Source of the DNA: Kalmusia sp. IMI 367209
Taxonomy: Eukaryota; Ascomycota; Dothideomycetes; Pleosporales; Didymosphaeriaceae
Direction: 5' to 3'
Length of the DNA: 64,000 nt
Assembly (NCBI GenBank): GCA_027946365.1
Contig: JAPEUQ010000003.1
Coordinates: forward strand, 310,001-374,000
The translations under genes and the position numbers were made by a program. The notes under the pieces are model-generated. The model did no database searches. It worked only from the letters and a program-made list of their open reading frames with translations, and was not told where the DNA came from. The first letter of the stretch is position 1. Every line of letters begins with the position of its first letter. Below, piece by piece: positions 24,043-35,238 of the stretch.

Positions 24043-25383
24043 ATGGCTTCCCCAAAGCCCTTCAACATCGCTATCATCGGCGGTGGAATCTCAGGCCTCA
24101 CCCTCGCAATCGCCCTCCTCCAACACGATATCCCGATAACGATATACGAGTCCGCGGCCCACTTCGGCGAGATCGGTGCTGGCGTCGCCTTTGGCCCCAA
24201 TACCGTCCTCGCAATGCAGAAGATATCCCCCAAGCTCCAGGCTGCTTTTGACAAGTGCAAGACTGTCAACCAAAGCAAAACGAACAGCTGGTTCACGGTA
24301 CGCGTAGGCGATGCGCGCAGGGCGGATAAAGATGGGTTCGTGAGGGGTGATAAGAAGGTGGGGGATGCGCTGTTCGACGTGGAGCTCAACACGGACAGGG
24401 ACAATGGAGGGGTGTATAGGGCACACTTTTTGGACGAGTTGGTCAAGGCGGTGCCAGAGGGGGTTGCGCAATTTGGCAAGAAGCTCGTGGGTATGCAGAC
24501 GGTGGAGGATGGGTCGGGCGATATCATATGTCGGTTTGCGGATGGGACAGAAGCGCGGCACAACGCTGTCATCGGGTGCGATGGGATAAAGGCGACGACG
24601 CGGAAGTGGCTGCTTGGCGAGGATGATCCAGCTTCCAAGGCTGTTTTCTCAGGAAAATACGCGTACCGTGGGTTGATACCAATGAAGGACGCCGTTGACA
24701 TGCTAGGAGAAGATGTTGCACAGAATAGCAATTTCTTCTTTGGATATCACGGTCACCTCCTTACATTCCCTGTTGAGCAGGGTAAGACTATGAATGGTAC
24801 GTTGTTTGTCCTTGTCCCCGTGTCTGTCTGTGTACTGACGCTCATAGTTGTCGCATTTAGCTCTTGCAAAGAGTGGAAGCAAGAGCAATGGGTCATCACC
24901 ACCTCGAAAGAAGAAATGAATGCCGACTTCGCTGCTTGGGGCCCCCACGTCCAGAAAATCGTTCACGCAATGCAGAAACCTGATATCTGGGCGCTATTTT
25001 ACCACCTCCCCTGTGATACGTACTACAAAGGCCGCGTATGTTTGCTGGGCGATGCGGCACACGCGACGACGCCGCACCAAGGTGCTGGTGCCGGAATGTG
25101 CGTCGAAGACTCCCTCGTCATGTCGGAGCTGCTCAAGGAGGCTACCAATAAGGATGATGTAGAGAGAGTGTTCAAGGCATTCGACGAGGCTAGGAGGCCG
25201 AGAACGCAAAAACTTGTTAAGACGAGCGGGGAGGCGGGAATGCTTTATGAATTTGAGTTGGAGGGAGACGACCTGAACAAGATCGAGAAGAATCACACGC
25301 ATAGACAGCGATGGATCTGGGATGTCGATATAGATGAAGAAGTCGAGAAGGCGAGGAGGATATATCGCGATGCTAAGCTATAG
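24043..25383 (+). CDS. FAD-dependent monooxygenase, salicylate hydroxylase-like
   Basis: Group A flavoprotein hydroxylase using NAD(P)H and O2 on an aromatic acid. Exon 1 is 24043-24796, exon 2 is 24848-25383; 429 aa after removing a 51-nt intron (gtacgt...catag). The dinucleotide-binding GGGISG lies at about 13-18, the DG motif region VIGCDGIKATTRKWL near 178, and the GD motif GRVCLLGDAAHATTPHQGAG near 316. This is the order and spacing of salicylate hydroxylase-like proteins. The intron is a multiple of three without a stop, so the unspliced frame is open; I remove it because its ends are canonical and the 17 residues it would add are a hydrophobic run foreign to the family. True substrate (salicylate, 6-hydroxynicotinate or another) is not decidable from sequence. 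No catabolic partner genes are adjacent. Confidence 0.9.
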   Translation: MASPKPFNIAIIGGGISGLTLAIALLQHDIPITIYESAAHFGEIGAGVAFGPNTVLAMQKISPKLQAAFDKCKTVNQSKTNSWFTVRVGDARRADKDGFVRGDKKVGDALFDVELNTDRDNGGVYRAHFLDELVKAVPEGVAQFGKKLVGMQTVEDGSGDIICRFADGTEARHNAVIGCDGIKATTRKWLLGEDDPASKAVFSGKYAYRGLIPMKDAVDMLGEDVAQNSNFFFGYHGHLLTFPVEQGKTMNGTLFVLVPVSVCVLTLIVVAFSSCKEWKQEQWVITTSKEEMNADFAAWGPHVQKIVHAMQKPDIWALFYHLPCDTYYKGRVCLLGDAAHATTPHQGAGAGMCVEDSLVMSELLKEATNKDDVERVFKAFDEARRPRTQKLVKTSGEAGMLYEFELEGDDLNKIEKNHTHRQRWIWDVDIDEEVEKARRIYRDAKL

Positions 25384-25408
25384 AAATTCTCTCGTGCAGC
25401 TAGAACCA

Positions 25409-26921
25409 CTAGTCTATTACATCGTCCCTCAGGGCGAACAACTCCTTCAAGATATCGTCTGACTTGGCCGACACCGCGTTGTGATACATAGCGTTCGTTG
25501 CGTACGTCTTGCACCCCTTGATAGTCCGCGCTGTCTCCATACTGAAATCGAAGTCAACGTACATATCGTCTACATATGCTGCCGCATAGACCGGCACCTC
25601 GTTTTTCTTCAACTGCTCAATGTCATATAGATCGGGCCACTTCTCTTGCGCAAGCAGTTCACCGACCGTCTTCAGCTTCTTGAGCTCGGGGTAAGAGTCG
25701 AACATGAAGGGGTAAATCATCTCTCCGGTGAAGTAAACAGGTTTCGTTGGGTCGTTTATAGTGGATGGGAGGTCGAAGGAGGGGTACGAGGGCAGCAGGC
25801 GTTGGGCGGACCAGTTGGAAGCGGTGTCGCCTTGGCAGTAGCAGGGTTCGTGGAGGAGGGCGTAGATGACGTTTGTATCGAAGGACTGAGAGCGTTCGAT
25901 GGCGAGGACGGTGGGACGTGTGAGGTGCCCGAAGAGGGAAAGATCGTTGTCGGCGCGGAGGACGAGCTCATGGACTCTATCAAATCCACCTATATCCCTC
26001 TTAGTAATCTTAGATCAAGCATCGTTCTTCCTCGGTTGGAGGATCGTCTGCAAGCTTACCATGCGCCCCAAAATTAATGCCCAGCTGCATAAAGCGAGCA
26101 GCACTCAAAAAGCCCTCACCGCCCTGCACTCGCACCGTCTCATCCCCAAACCTACTTAAGAGCTTGACAACCCTGCGCACCCTGTCCACGTCCTCAGGAT
26201 ACTTTTCATAATACTGCTCGTTACGCTTCTCAACCTTTGGGTACACTCGCTTATACACCTCATCCGGATCATTCCTCAACGGCGGAAGCCCTCCAAAGAG
26301 AAACGCCTCTTTAACGCCCTCAGGATAGAAGCTCAAATACGTCGTGCAGCAAAATCCGCCAAAGCTCTGGCCCATAATACTCCACTTTTTCTTTTCCTCT
26401 GGATAATCAGCTGTGAGCGCTTTCCGTATAGCTTCGGCATCCTTAACGATGCTGTCCGCGCGGAAGCTCTTCATGTACTCAGTCTGCACCTTCTCATCTC
26501 CTCTGAGCTGCAGACTAGACTGCGAGATAGCAGTCGAGAGGCCTGTGCCGCGCTGGTCCATGGACAGAATTTGGTACCCTTTGTCCAGGAGGAAGGTGGA
26601 CCAGGCGCTGTGCTGCGGAGATGGGCATTCGAAGCCTGGACCTCCCTGCAGGTAGATAAGCCATGGGAGCTGTGACTTAGCAGGGTCTTCTGGAAAGCTA
26701 TAGTCTGCGGGTTTGGCGAGTTTGCGGGCGGAGCGCGCGAACAGTTGGATAGTGCCTAGGGAGGGGTTCGCGTGGTCACGGGGCACTTGGAAGAAGTGCT
26801 CTGTTATCCGGAGCTTGCCTGGTTGGGTTAGCCATGGCTGCTCAGGGGAAAAAGGTGCGGAATAAGTGGTACCGGGTACAAGGTGGCTTCGCTGCTCTAG
26901 AATCTTAGCTGCTTGTATCAT
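25409..26921 (-). CDS. Prolyl aminopeptidase, alpha/beta hydrolase (S33)
   Basis: Removes N-terminal proline from peptides. Exon 1 is 26060-26921, intron 25990-26059 (70 nt, gtaagc...atatag), exon 2 is 25409-25989; 480 aa. The oxyanion motif LQGGPGFECPSP lies near 93, MDQRGTGLS near 120, nucleophile Ser in GQSFGGFC near 184, a probable catalytic Asp in YVDDMYVDF near 423 and His in AMYHNAVSA near 454. The split codon yields AHGGFDRVHELVLRAD. No signal peptide is seen, so it is likely cytosolic. Its stop lies only 26 bp from the convergent FMO stop, so 3' UTRs probably overlap. Confidence 0.9.
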
Positions 26922-27309
26922 TATGTTAGATTGTTTATTTGTTTGTTTCGATGTAAGGTGAGATGGTGGAACCTTAGGAGCGGCGGCCGCGCATCTCTAT
27001 CGATAACGAAGCTGCTCCGAATCATTGCGGGGGCCAACTCCGAACTAGTTCGCGGGGAAGTTTGCTGCATGAAAACACCCACCAGGTTCAACTTCAGCCG
27101 GACAAGCTGGACGTTTTTGACTCCCTAAGTAACACGAGCTGGCGTCCTCCGTACCACCTTGACAAAATACAGGACTTTGCCTTCTCAATGCGTCTTAGAG
27201 TTGAAGAGCTTTGATTTTTGACTCGTGGGAATTCTCACGTGTGGCGAGTCTTATTGGCGATTTGTAAAAATCAAACTTTCTTACGACATTATTTAAAAGA
27301 AACGAAAAC
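26922..27309. other. Shared promoter region, aminopeptidase and kelch genes
   Basis: 388 bp between divergent genes. No gene seen. An AT-rich tattta near 27290 lies too close to the kelch ATG to be a TATA box. Confidence 0.5.
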
Positions 27310-29379
27310 ATGGCGAAAGACAAGAAGAAATCAGGCGATAAGAAAGCTGTAAAGGCTGCCAAAGCAGCGAAACAAGAGAAGAAAGCAGGTAAGAAAGACA
27401 AGAAACAAGCAAGCAAGAGCAAGGACGTAGACTCAGACGCCGAGTCCGTGGATCTCGACGAAGTTCTCGCACAATACGCAAAAGAGCAGGAACAGTACCA
27501 TGCCATCACCGAGGTGCCAAGTGACCCCCCTTCAGCAAGGACTTCCGGCACAATCATTGGCAACCCCGCCAATGACAATGAACTCTTCCTGTACGGTGGC
27601 GAGTACTTTAACGGCGCTACCGTCAACTTCAACAACGACTTGTTTGTGTACAACATTAAAAAGGATCTCTGGAATAAGGTCACGAGTCCAAACTCGCCGC
27701 TCCCGCGTTCCGGGCATGCGTGGTGCAGGGCCGCGAACACGAAGGAGATATATCTTTTTGGCGGCGAGTTCAGCTCGCCGAAGCAGGGTACCTTCTACCA
27801 TTACAATGACTTTTGGAAGTTGGACCCAAATAGTCGCGAGTGGACGCGCATAGAGATCAAGGGAAAAGCGCAGAATCCGCCGGCTAGGAGTGGACATCGC
27901 ATGGTGGGCTTTAAACAGTACATCATCCTATTCGGTGGTTTTCAGGACACCTCTGCGACAACTAAATACCTCAACGATCTCTGGATATATGACTGCATCA
28001 ACTTTGTCTGGCACACGCCGAAGTTGCAGTCAGCACGCGCGGTACCCGATGCACGGTCTAGCTTTACTTTGCTGCCACATGACCAAGGAGCGGTCCTCTA
28101 CGGCGGATACTCTCGTGTCAGGACTGCCGCCGGTGGAAAACAGCAACAAATCAAAGGCAAGAAAGCGCAGGTTGGCGGTGGAGCTACGCGCATGGTCCTG
28201 AAGCCTAAAGTCCACGAGGATACCTGGTTCGTCCGTATTATTCCTCCACCCGCCGATCAGCCTTCTACGACTCTACCGACGGTCTCTTGGGAACGGCGCA
28301 AGCGCCCTGCCAATCCACCAAATCCGCCGCGTGCAGGCGCCACGATGGCTTTCCATAAAGGTCGCGGTATCATGTTCGGAGGCGTTCATGACGTAGAGGA
28401 GAGCGAGGAGGGCATCGATTCCGAGTTCTTCAACCAGCTCTTCGTATGGAACATCGAGCGCAACCGATACATGCCCCTCAATCTACGTCGTCCCAAAGCA
28501 AACGCGAACAAGAAAGCCGCTCAGCAAGCCAACGTAAGCCGTCGCGACCGCGCGCGAGCAGACGAGGAAGAACTCCTCGCCAATCTGAAAGCACTGGAAA
28601 TGAAAGCCGGGGGGGTCGCAGCTCCTGACGCCGATGAAGAAGAAGACAAAGACAACGAGCAAGATGAGGAAGACGATACCCGGCCCGAGAAGCCCCGCGT
28701 CTTCGAGTTCCCACACCCCCGCTTCAATGCCGCGCTCACAGTCCAAGGCGACACGCTCTATATCTACGGCGGTACCTTCGAAAAGGGCGACCGCGAATTC
28801 ACCTTCGACGAGCTCTGGTCGCTGAACCTAAACCATCTCAACGGCGTGGTGGAGATCTTCAAGCGCGAGCTGGAAGACTGGCAGGGCAGCGAAGACGAAG
28901 CCGACTCCGACGAAGAAGACGAAGAAGATGACGAGGAAGAGGATGAGGACGAAGACGCTGACGATGACAAGTCTACGCCCTTGTCGCGAACTTCCACCGA
29001 CCCGACGAGTGTCGGCTCACCCATCCCCGCAAAAGAGATGCCGGATGAAGATATCGGCACCACCGAGGAGATCTCCGCGCTCACGGATACGCTACCTCAT
29101 CCGCGACCGTTCGAGTCTCGTCGCGCGTTCTACGAGCGCACATCTGAGGCGTGGCAGAATGTCATCTTGGATGAGATGAACTACGGCGCGGCGGGCCAGA
29201 CGAAGACACCTAAAGAGATCAAGAAGGCGGCGTTTGATCGTGCGGAGGAGAAGTGGTGGGATTGCAGGGAGGAGATCCGTGCGTTGGAGGATGAGCAGGA
29301 GGCTGCGGGCATTGGGGAAGTTGTCAGTCTGGCGGATAAGGAGGGTGGGGCGAGTTCAGGTGTGGGACGAAGGCGGTAA
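27310..29379 (+). CDS. KEL3: Kelch-repeat protein, KEL3/KLHDC4-like
   Basis: Single-exon 689-aa protein. A Lys-rich N-terminus (about 1-45: KKKSGDKKAVKAAKAAK) is followed by a kelch beta-propeller spanning about 85-420, with repeats built on ELFLYGGEYF, EIYLFGGEFSS, YIILFGGFQDT, GAVLYGGYSRV and GIMFGGVHDVEE, and one late blade TLYIYGGTFEKGD near 490. After an acidic linker (DEEDEEDDEEEDEDED) comes a C-terminal DUF4110 module (RPFESRRAFYERTSEAWQN to DCREEIRALEDEQEAAGI). This is the standard layout of yeast Kel3 and human KLHDC4 proteins, of poorly known cytoplasmic function. The start at 27310 is supported by the immediately following Lys-rich tract found in orthologues. Confidence 0.92.
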   Translation: MAKDKKKSGDKKAVKAAKAAKQEKKAGKKDKKQASKSKDVDSDAESVDLDEVLAQYAKEQEQYHAITEVPSDPPSARTSGTIIGNPANDNELFLYGGEYFNGATVNFNNDLFVYNIKKDLWNKVTSPNSPLPRSGHAWCRAANTKEIYLFGGEFSSPKQGTFYHYNDFWKLDPNSREWTRIEIKGKAQNPPARSGHRMVGFKQYIILFGGFQDTSATTKYLNDLWIYDCINFVWHTPKLQSARAVPDARSSFTLLPHDQGAVLYGGYSRVRTAAGGKQQQIKGKKAQVGGGATRMVLKPKVHEDTWFVRIIPPPADQPSTTLPTVSWERRKRPANPPNPPRAGATMAFHKGRGIMFGGVHDVEESEEGIDSEFFNQLFVWNIERNRYMPLNLRRPKANANKKAAQQANVSRRDRARADEEELLANLKALEMKAGGVAAPDADEEEDKDNEQDEEDDTRPEKPRVFEFPHPRFNAALTVQGDTLYIYGGTFEKGDREFTFDELWSLNLNHLNGVVEIFKRELEDWQGSEDEADSDEEDEEDDEEEDEDEDADDDKSTPLSRTSTDPTSVGSPIPAKEMPDEDIGTTEEISALTDTLPHPRPFESRRAFYERTSEAWQNVILDEMNYGAAGQTKTPKEIKKAAFDRAEEKWWDCREEIRALEDEQEAAGIGEVVSLADKEGGASSGVGRRR

Positions 29380-29605
29380 ATGAGGACATCATTTCACGTT
29401 GCACTTTTGCGGTACAACTTTGGCTGTTCTAAAATAGAGTAAAACACTGCTTGAAGTGGCCGAGCCAATGTCGGTTTGAGCATATCACAGCAATTGAGCT
29501 TCATCTAAACAGCAGAAGACACGCCTTTACGCAGTTGCATGTGTGAGTTACATAGCCTGGGTCAATTTTAGCTATACTTTGTACCCGAGCCAAATTAAAA
29601 ATAAA
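29380..29605. other. Convergent intergenic, kelch and helicase 3' ends
   Basis: 226 bp, AT-rich; nothing beyond likely 3' UTRs. Confidence 0.4.
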
Positions 29606-32178
29606 TCATAGCACGCCCACCTCCTTTCCAACGTCCTCTACCCAATTCATCTGCACCGCGCTGACCTTCTTCGCATACGCTTTGTTCGTGTACAAGAATT
29701 CACTGAAAACGATAGCTTCAGCCTTGATCTTGCGTCCATGCATAACGCTACTCGGATGAACCGCTACAACGTGATTGTGGAAGAAGGTTTTATAACTACC
29801 GTCGGGACAGAGCCGCGCAGTGTTGGAGACGAAGCCTCGTAGGATGCAGGCGAGGATGGCTTCGGTATTCGGTGTGGAATCGGTCGGCTGAGGAGATGGC
29901 GTAAGAAGTTTGAGCTGTGTACACTGTTGGCGGAGTTGTTTGCGGATGTTCTGTGTTGCGTTAGCTTGCGCCCACGAATCACAAGTCTGAGAGAAGTCTT
30001 CTTTCATATCATGTATCCTGGGAAAAGTGCCACAGTGTGCCTCAAACGTCTGATCTAGTACTGTAGGCACTGGGAGGCAAAGAACATGTACGTACCATGA
30101 CGTTTTGCATCGCGCGATGAGACACGAAATGCCTCTCGCACCATGCCTTTCGATCCGTCTGCTCCTCCGCATACTGTTGGACTGTAGCTAAGAATGTCAT
30201 GTGATCACCTTCTCGTCGGTATAGCGCCCTCCTTGCTTCTTCAGCTTGTTCCCTTCGCTCCTCGGTGGCTATATTGAAGAAGATGCCATCTTCAGTACTG
30301 AGTGCTGATATGATATCAATCACGTCAAGGAGACAATCACGCTCTGGTCTTGCAGCCTCTACAATAATACGAGCTAGAGTAGGTGAAACCGGTAATTTGG
30401 CCATCTGTATACCAAGATCACTGACCGTACCATCTTCTTTCAGAGCTCCAAGGTGGAAAAGCTGCATGAGGGCCTTGCCCATCGCTTCTCGCGGTGGCCG
30501 ATCTAGAAAAGGAAAGTTGAGCACGTCGTTGACGCCGCGTGCTTTCATGGTAAGCAAGGACTGACTGAGATCACAGCGCAGGATCTCAGGCGTTGTCCGC
30601 TCCTCTAGTGTCTTGTAGTCGGTTTCGGTGTAGAGACGATAGCATTGACCTGGTGCTTCACGGCCAGCGCGACCTTTGCGCTGGATAGCTGCCGATTTGG
30701 ATATAGGCTTGGCTAATAGCGACTCTAGACCCAGGTTGCTGCGGTATTGTTTGATCTTGGACTTCCCGCAGTCGATGACAAAGCGTACACCAGGCACTGT
30801 GACTGACGTTTCAGCGATGTTGGTAGCTAGAATTACCTTGCGCGTGCGATATGGTGTGGGTTGGAATATGCGCTGCTGGGCATGCTGTGGTAGAGCGGCG
30901 AATAGAGGGGAGTGCTAGCAACTTCGGCATCTCTTTGTCCATTGCGGCCGCGTAGTCGTTGACAAGCTTTTCTAGAGCCTCAATTCTATCCTGACCCGTA
31001 AGGAAAACGAGGATATCACCAGGTAGAGGCTCTTTGTAGTGAATTTGAAATATAATCTTAAGCGCCGATTCGACCCAATCTAATGTCGGTTCAGGCAGAT
31101 AAGTGGTCTTGACGGGATACTGGCGGCCTTCAACGAAACAAGTCGATATGCGATCACGCACTCTCTGTGAGTCGGTGGATTCTACAGTAGGCGTGGAAAT
31201 TTTCTGACTCCCGTTCGCGCCCTCGGCGAAGAAGTCTACGAGACTTTCGACGTCCGCTGTAGCACTCATAACGACTACTTTGAGCGGATGCTTACGCTTT
31301 TCTCCGCCATTTTCCACCTTTGAGACTAAATTCTTTAAGAAGCCAAGAATAAGGTCGACATTGACGCTCCTCTCGTGGACTTCGTCGACAACGACGGCGC
31401 TATACTGTTTCATATCCGGATCCCGAAGCATCTCCTGGAGCAGCATACCCTCAGTCAGAAACTTGATCTTGGTGTTGGGGCCTGTAGCATTATCAAAACG
31501 AACGCTGTATCCGACTTTAGCAGTAGGGCTCTGGCCGCCGAACAAGCTTCCCATCTCCTCAGCAACGCGTCGAGCAAGTGAAATTGCGGCAACACGACGC
31601 GGTTGCGTGATCGCGATGGCCTTGGTGCACCACTCCTCGTCGAGAAGAAACTGTGGTACTTGTGTTGATTTGCCCGAACCCGTCTCACCGGTGAGCACGA
31701 GCACGTTGTTTTCTCTCAAGCGGTGCCGTATGGCATCTGCCTGGGCCCATATAGGCAGAGCTTTACGCTTTGGAAGAAGCTCATCGCGTCTTCTAAGCAG
31801 GTGAGGGCTCTGCCCACCCATATGTGCCAGACGCGCTCCATGATGGGCTTTACGCGACTGGGCTTGACGCTCATTTCTGTCCTTTGACTGATGCTCGGGC
31901 CGGGAAATCCTCGGCCGGTGGTCAGGCCTAGCAGGTTGGGCAGGTTTGGTATTTGAAGGCTCCGTAGATTCAGGTGATGTCCTCGACTTCACGGATGTTG
32001 CATCAGTAGCCGATTGCACTGCGGGTTCCTTTTCCACTGCTGGCTCGTCGAACTTCACCACCTTTCCGGTGCCTTTCCTAACTTCGTTGGGTGCATCGCC
32101 ACCTTTTCTTTTCCGCTTCTTGCCCCTGAGCTCCTGTTCTTTTACGTCATGATTCTCGCCTTCCCGGGATTTCGACAT
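29606..32178 (-). CDS. DHR2: DEAH-box RNA helicase, DHR2-like, one frameshift
   Basis: ATP-dependent RNA helicase, probably nucleolar and for pre-18S rRNA processing (Dhr2/DHX33 type). The main exon is 30096-32178, intron 29951-30095 (145 nt, gtacgt, branch gctaac, acacag), last exon 29606-29950; about 808 aa once the frame is corrected. A basic N-terminus (GKKRKRKGG) precedes Walker A GETGSGKST near 165, DEVHER near 263, SATAD, FLTGQDRIE, then IAETSVTVPG, QRKGRAGREAPGQ, HA2 and OB-fold regions to the end. The frame breaks at the G4 run 30907-30910 (plus strand). Upstream the protein reads MPKLLALP; dropping one base continues LFAALPQHAQQRIFQPTP, the conserved motif IV region. No intron explains it. 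The intron at 29951 is placed so that MQNVM joins NIRKQLRQQC. Confidence 0.88.
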
Positions 32179-32626
32179 CGTTTGTGGTGTGTTCGTCGTG
32201 ACTGCTGAAATGTGAATGAACTTTTTTCGATGTCAAGGCTCTTATCGATAAGGACTCGTGCTAGCCGAATCAGGCAAGAGGTTCATCTATCCCAGCGACC
32301 CGGACGTAGAACCTTCAAGGTCGATGTCAACATTATTATGTGGGACTATAGGAACTCAATGATACGCATCGTGAATTAGTGTGTGCTCACACTCGGGATC
32401 CATTCCCCCGGGTATGAGCGTCGAAGCGGGTCTGTCGATCGCGCAACCCCGCTGGACTTCGGACGCTAGAATGTTCATCAACCGGCAATTTATCCATCAA
32501 TGTAGAGCACATACGCCAGGTTGCCGGACTGGAGCGACGTAATGAAGCTATTTTCAGACCTCGGAGGGTACATATGTACATATTGCTCTCGATTACAGCA
32601 GCCGTCCTCCGTATCCCCCGACCACA
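32179..32626. other. Shared promoter region, helicase and glycosidase-like genes
   Basis: 448 bp between divergent genes. Contains a perfect 12-bp palindrome gtacatatgtac at 32568-32579, 48 bp before the glycosidase start. No gene. Confidence 0.5.
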
Positions 32627-34832
32627 ATGCTAACGCCCACACCCCAAGCCTTGCCATGGCTTGTCACACTGGTGGCAGTCGTTAGTTGCCATATCGACCG
32701 TGAACCTATTGTGCGGCAATTCAATATCAAGCTGAATCAATCCCACGCGTACAGTCCGCTTCAACTTGGAAACGGCGATTTTGCTTTTGGTGTCGATGTC
32801 ACTGGACTGCAGACATTTCTCCCGCACAATACTTTGTCTTCGTGGGGCTGGCATAACTCATCGCTGCCGACTACACCTAATCAGACTTCCATTTCTGACT
32901 TCACTGGCCAAGACTGGTGGACGCACGATCGCCTCGTCAACTACAACCAGCCGAATCCCGTAGAGAAGGACATCAGTCAGTGGCTGATAGCCAACCCACA
33001 TCGCATCAATCTTGGAAGAGTAGGGTTGTGGTTTGGGGACAAGAATATCAGTGAGGACGCGCTTACGCACAAGTCACAGGTGCTAGACCTTTGGGAGGGA
33101 AGAATATCGTCTTCATTTTCATTACACGGCAGCGAAGTCCAGATCCAGACTGTCGGGAGTCCGGATACAGATACGATTGCCGTGGAAATCAAGTCTAAAT
33201 TACTTCAAAACGGAGATCTTGGGGTCTTCTTTGACTTTCCCTATGCGAGCGGCAAGAATAAATTCGATGCGCCATTCGTGGGCCTGTTCAATGCTACTTC
33301 GAATCATACTACGACCTTGAGATCAAGTGGAAACAGCGCTACCATCACTCATACGCTAGATGCTACAACCTACGATGCCGAGATTGAATGGGAGGGTGGT
33401 GCACGAATCGCGCGTGCTAGCAACGCAACCCACAATTACGTCTTGAAACCTGAGAAGGAGGATACACTCTCCTTCACAGTGACATTTGCCCCTAAAGTTG
33501 GAAAAATGCCAGGCGCTTTTGGTGATGTGAAGAAGAAAACAGCGGATTGGTGGAGCGAATATTGGACTACAGGTGCTTTCATCTCACTGCCGACTGCGAC
33601 AAATTCGTCAGCGAAAGAACTACAGCGTCGCATTGTACTCACGCAATATCTCCTTGCCGTGAATGGGGCGGGGAAAGATCCCACACAAGAGTCTGGCCTT
33701 GTTAACAATGGCTGGTATGGGAAGTTTCATTTGGAGATGGTATTCTGGTGAGTGTCCGCGTCCCTCTAAAACAATCATAACTTGCATACTGAATGTTCTA
33801 GGCATTTAGCTCATTGGTCAGTTTGGAACAAGTGGGACCTTTATGACCGTAGCATTGGAGTCTACGATAGGTTCCTACCCAGCAGTTACGATCGAGCCAG
33901 ACACCAAGGTTACCAAGGCGCACGACTCGGGAAAATGAGTGACCCCAGTGGCCGTTCCGCACCTGGTGAAATCAATTCTCTCTTGATCTGGCAGCAACCG
34001 CACCCAATGTGGTTCGCTGAGATGGAGTATAGAAACTCTCCTACACAGAATACACTTGCAAAATGGGATGAAATTTTGACTGGGGTAGCCGATTTCATGG
34101 TTAGTTACGCATGGTATAATCAAACGACCAAAGTGTATGACCTAGGGCCACGTAAGAAACCTCGTAACATCGATATCTCGATGGCATTAGCTAATTGCGT
34201 CTTCAGCCATGTACCCCGTTTCAGAAAACACAAATCCCAATCAGACTGTAAACCCAACATTTGAACTAGCATATTGGCGCTTCGGTCTCGACATCGCCGA
34301 AAAGTGGCGGACGCGACAGAATAAGTCTGTACCGGCCGCCTGGCGTACAGTAAGAGATAACCTCGCTCCCTTCCCTATCGAGGACAACGTATACGTTCTC
34401 TACGAAGGCATAGAGGACATGTGGACGACCCCGGAAATAGCTGCCGACCACCCCGGTCTGCTCGGACTCTACGGCTGGCTACCACCCGATTCCCGTTTTG
34501 ACTTGACTGTCTTCCAAAAAACCGTAGATAAGGTGTATGCGAGTTGGGATTTTGCAAACCTGTATGGCTGGGATTTTCCGTTGATGGCTATGGCGGGGGC
34601 TAGGATGGGCGATGGGGAGAAAGCAGTTGAATGGTTACTTGATCCCAATAATCGTGTCAATGAATTGGGAATGCCTGAAGGTGGTACGAGGGTTCCGACG
34701 CCGTACTTCCCGGCAAGTGCGGGACTGCTGCTTGCTGTTGGTATGATGGCTGGTGGTTGGGATGGATTAGAAGGGCCAGTCTTTCCGAAAGGATGGGAAG
34801 TTGAGGTCGAAGGTTTCTCGAAAGCTATGTAA
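32627..34832 (+). CDS. Secreted six-hairpin glycosidase-like protein
   Basis: Three exons: 32627-33747, 33802-34151, 34207-34832, with introns of 54 and 55 nt; 698 aa. The N-terminus has a signal peptide (LPWLVTLVAVVSC), and many N-x-S/T sites follow. Recognisable blocks are LQLGNGDFAFGVDVTGLQTF, LSSWGWHNSSLP, NNGWYGKFHLEMVFWHLAHW, AEMEYRN, NTNPNQTVNPTFELAYWRFG, LYGWLPPDSRFDLTVF and a WDFANLYGWDFPLMAM segment. This pattern belongs to a large family of fungal proteins annotated as six-hairpin glycosidase-like (alpha,alpha-toroid fold); the enzyme activity is generally undetermined. The conserved HLEMVFWH is a likely active-site region but I cannot assign catalytic acids with certainty. The second intron skips a possible read-through (RKKPRNIDISMAL) so that DLGPP joins MYPVSENTN. 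Confidence 0.75.
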
Positions 34833-34941
34833 TCTCGGCGCTGGGGAAGCTATATTTATTATTACACGTGGGTATAAATCACCCGTGCTAAAGCAATATG
34901 TGCACTGGAAGGGTACTCACTTGACATAGTCTTATTCTCAT

Positions 34942-35238
34942 CTAGGGACGAGACCCAAATATCCTGATTACGGCATACGCAATCGAAGCAAGGGCTGCAG
35001 CGATAGCGATTGGTATAACGACGTACTCTCCAAGAAGCTGAATTTTAGATGGTTTGGCTTGATGAACGACGGGTGGGGGTAATGTCTTTGGATTATCTAG
35101 TGAATTCATAGTGTCACAGTTATCTTTGGTTGTAGTGATGGTTGAAGATGTTGGTGGTTCAATGGGGAGGAACACAGAATGATATGGTGGCGGAGGAGTA
35201 AGAGATCGGTCAGAGCTAGCAACATTTGTAAACAACAT
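34942..35238 (-). CDS. Small proline-rich tail-anchored protein
   Basis: 98 codons from the first ATG (a GTG six bases earlier is not needed). The N-terminal part is Pro/Ser/Thr-rich and includes PPPPYHSV, a PPxY-like motif that binds WW domains in other proteins. The C-terminus is a single hydrophobic helix (VVIPIAIAAALASIAYAVI) with a basic end (RIFGSRP), typical of a tail anchor. I do not recognise a family. No intron needed. It is a plausible real gene because amino acid composition and layout are protein-like, but evidence is limited. A neighbour 3'-to-3' with the glycosidase gene. Confidence 0.5.
   Translation of the reverse strand: MLFTNVASSDRSLTPPPPYHSVFLPIEPPTSSTITTTKDNCDTMNSLDNPKTLPPPVVHQAKPSKIQLLGEYVVIPIAIAAALASIAYAVIRIFGSRP

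Noticed and set aside
16915..25383. P450 plus FMO (with tyrosinase and Zn2Cys6 regulator) as a secondary-metabolite cluster
   Set aside because: No backbone synthase, genes separated by housekeeping genes, mixed orientations.
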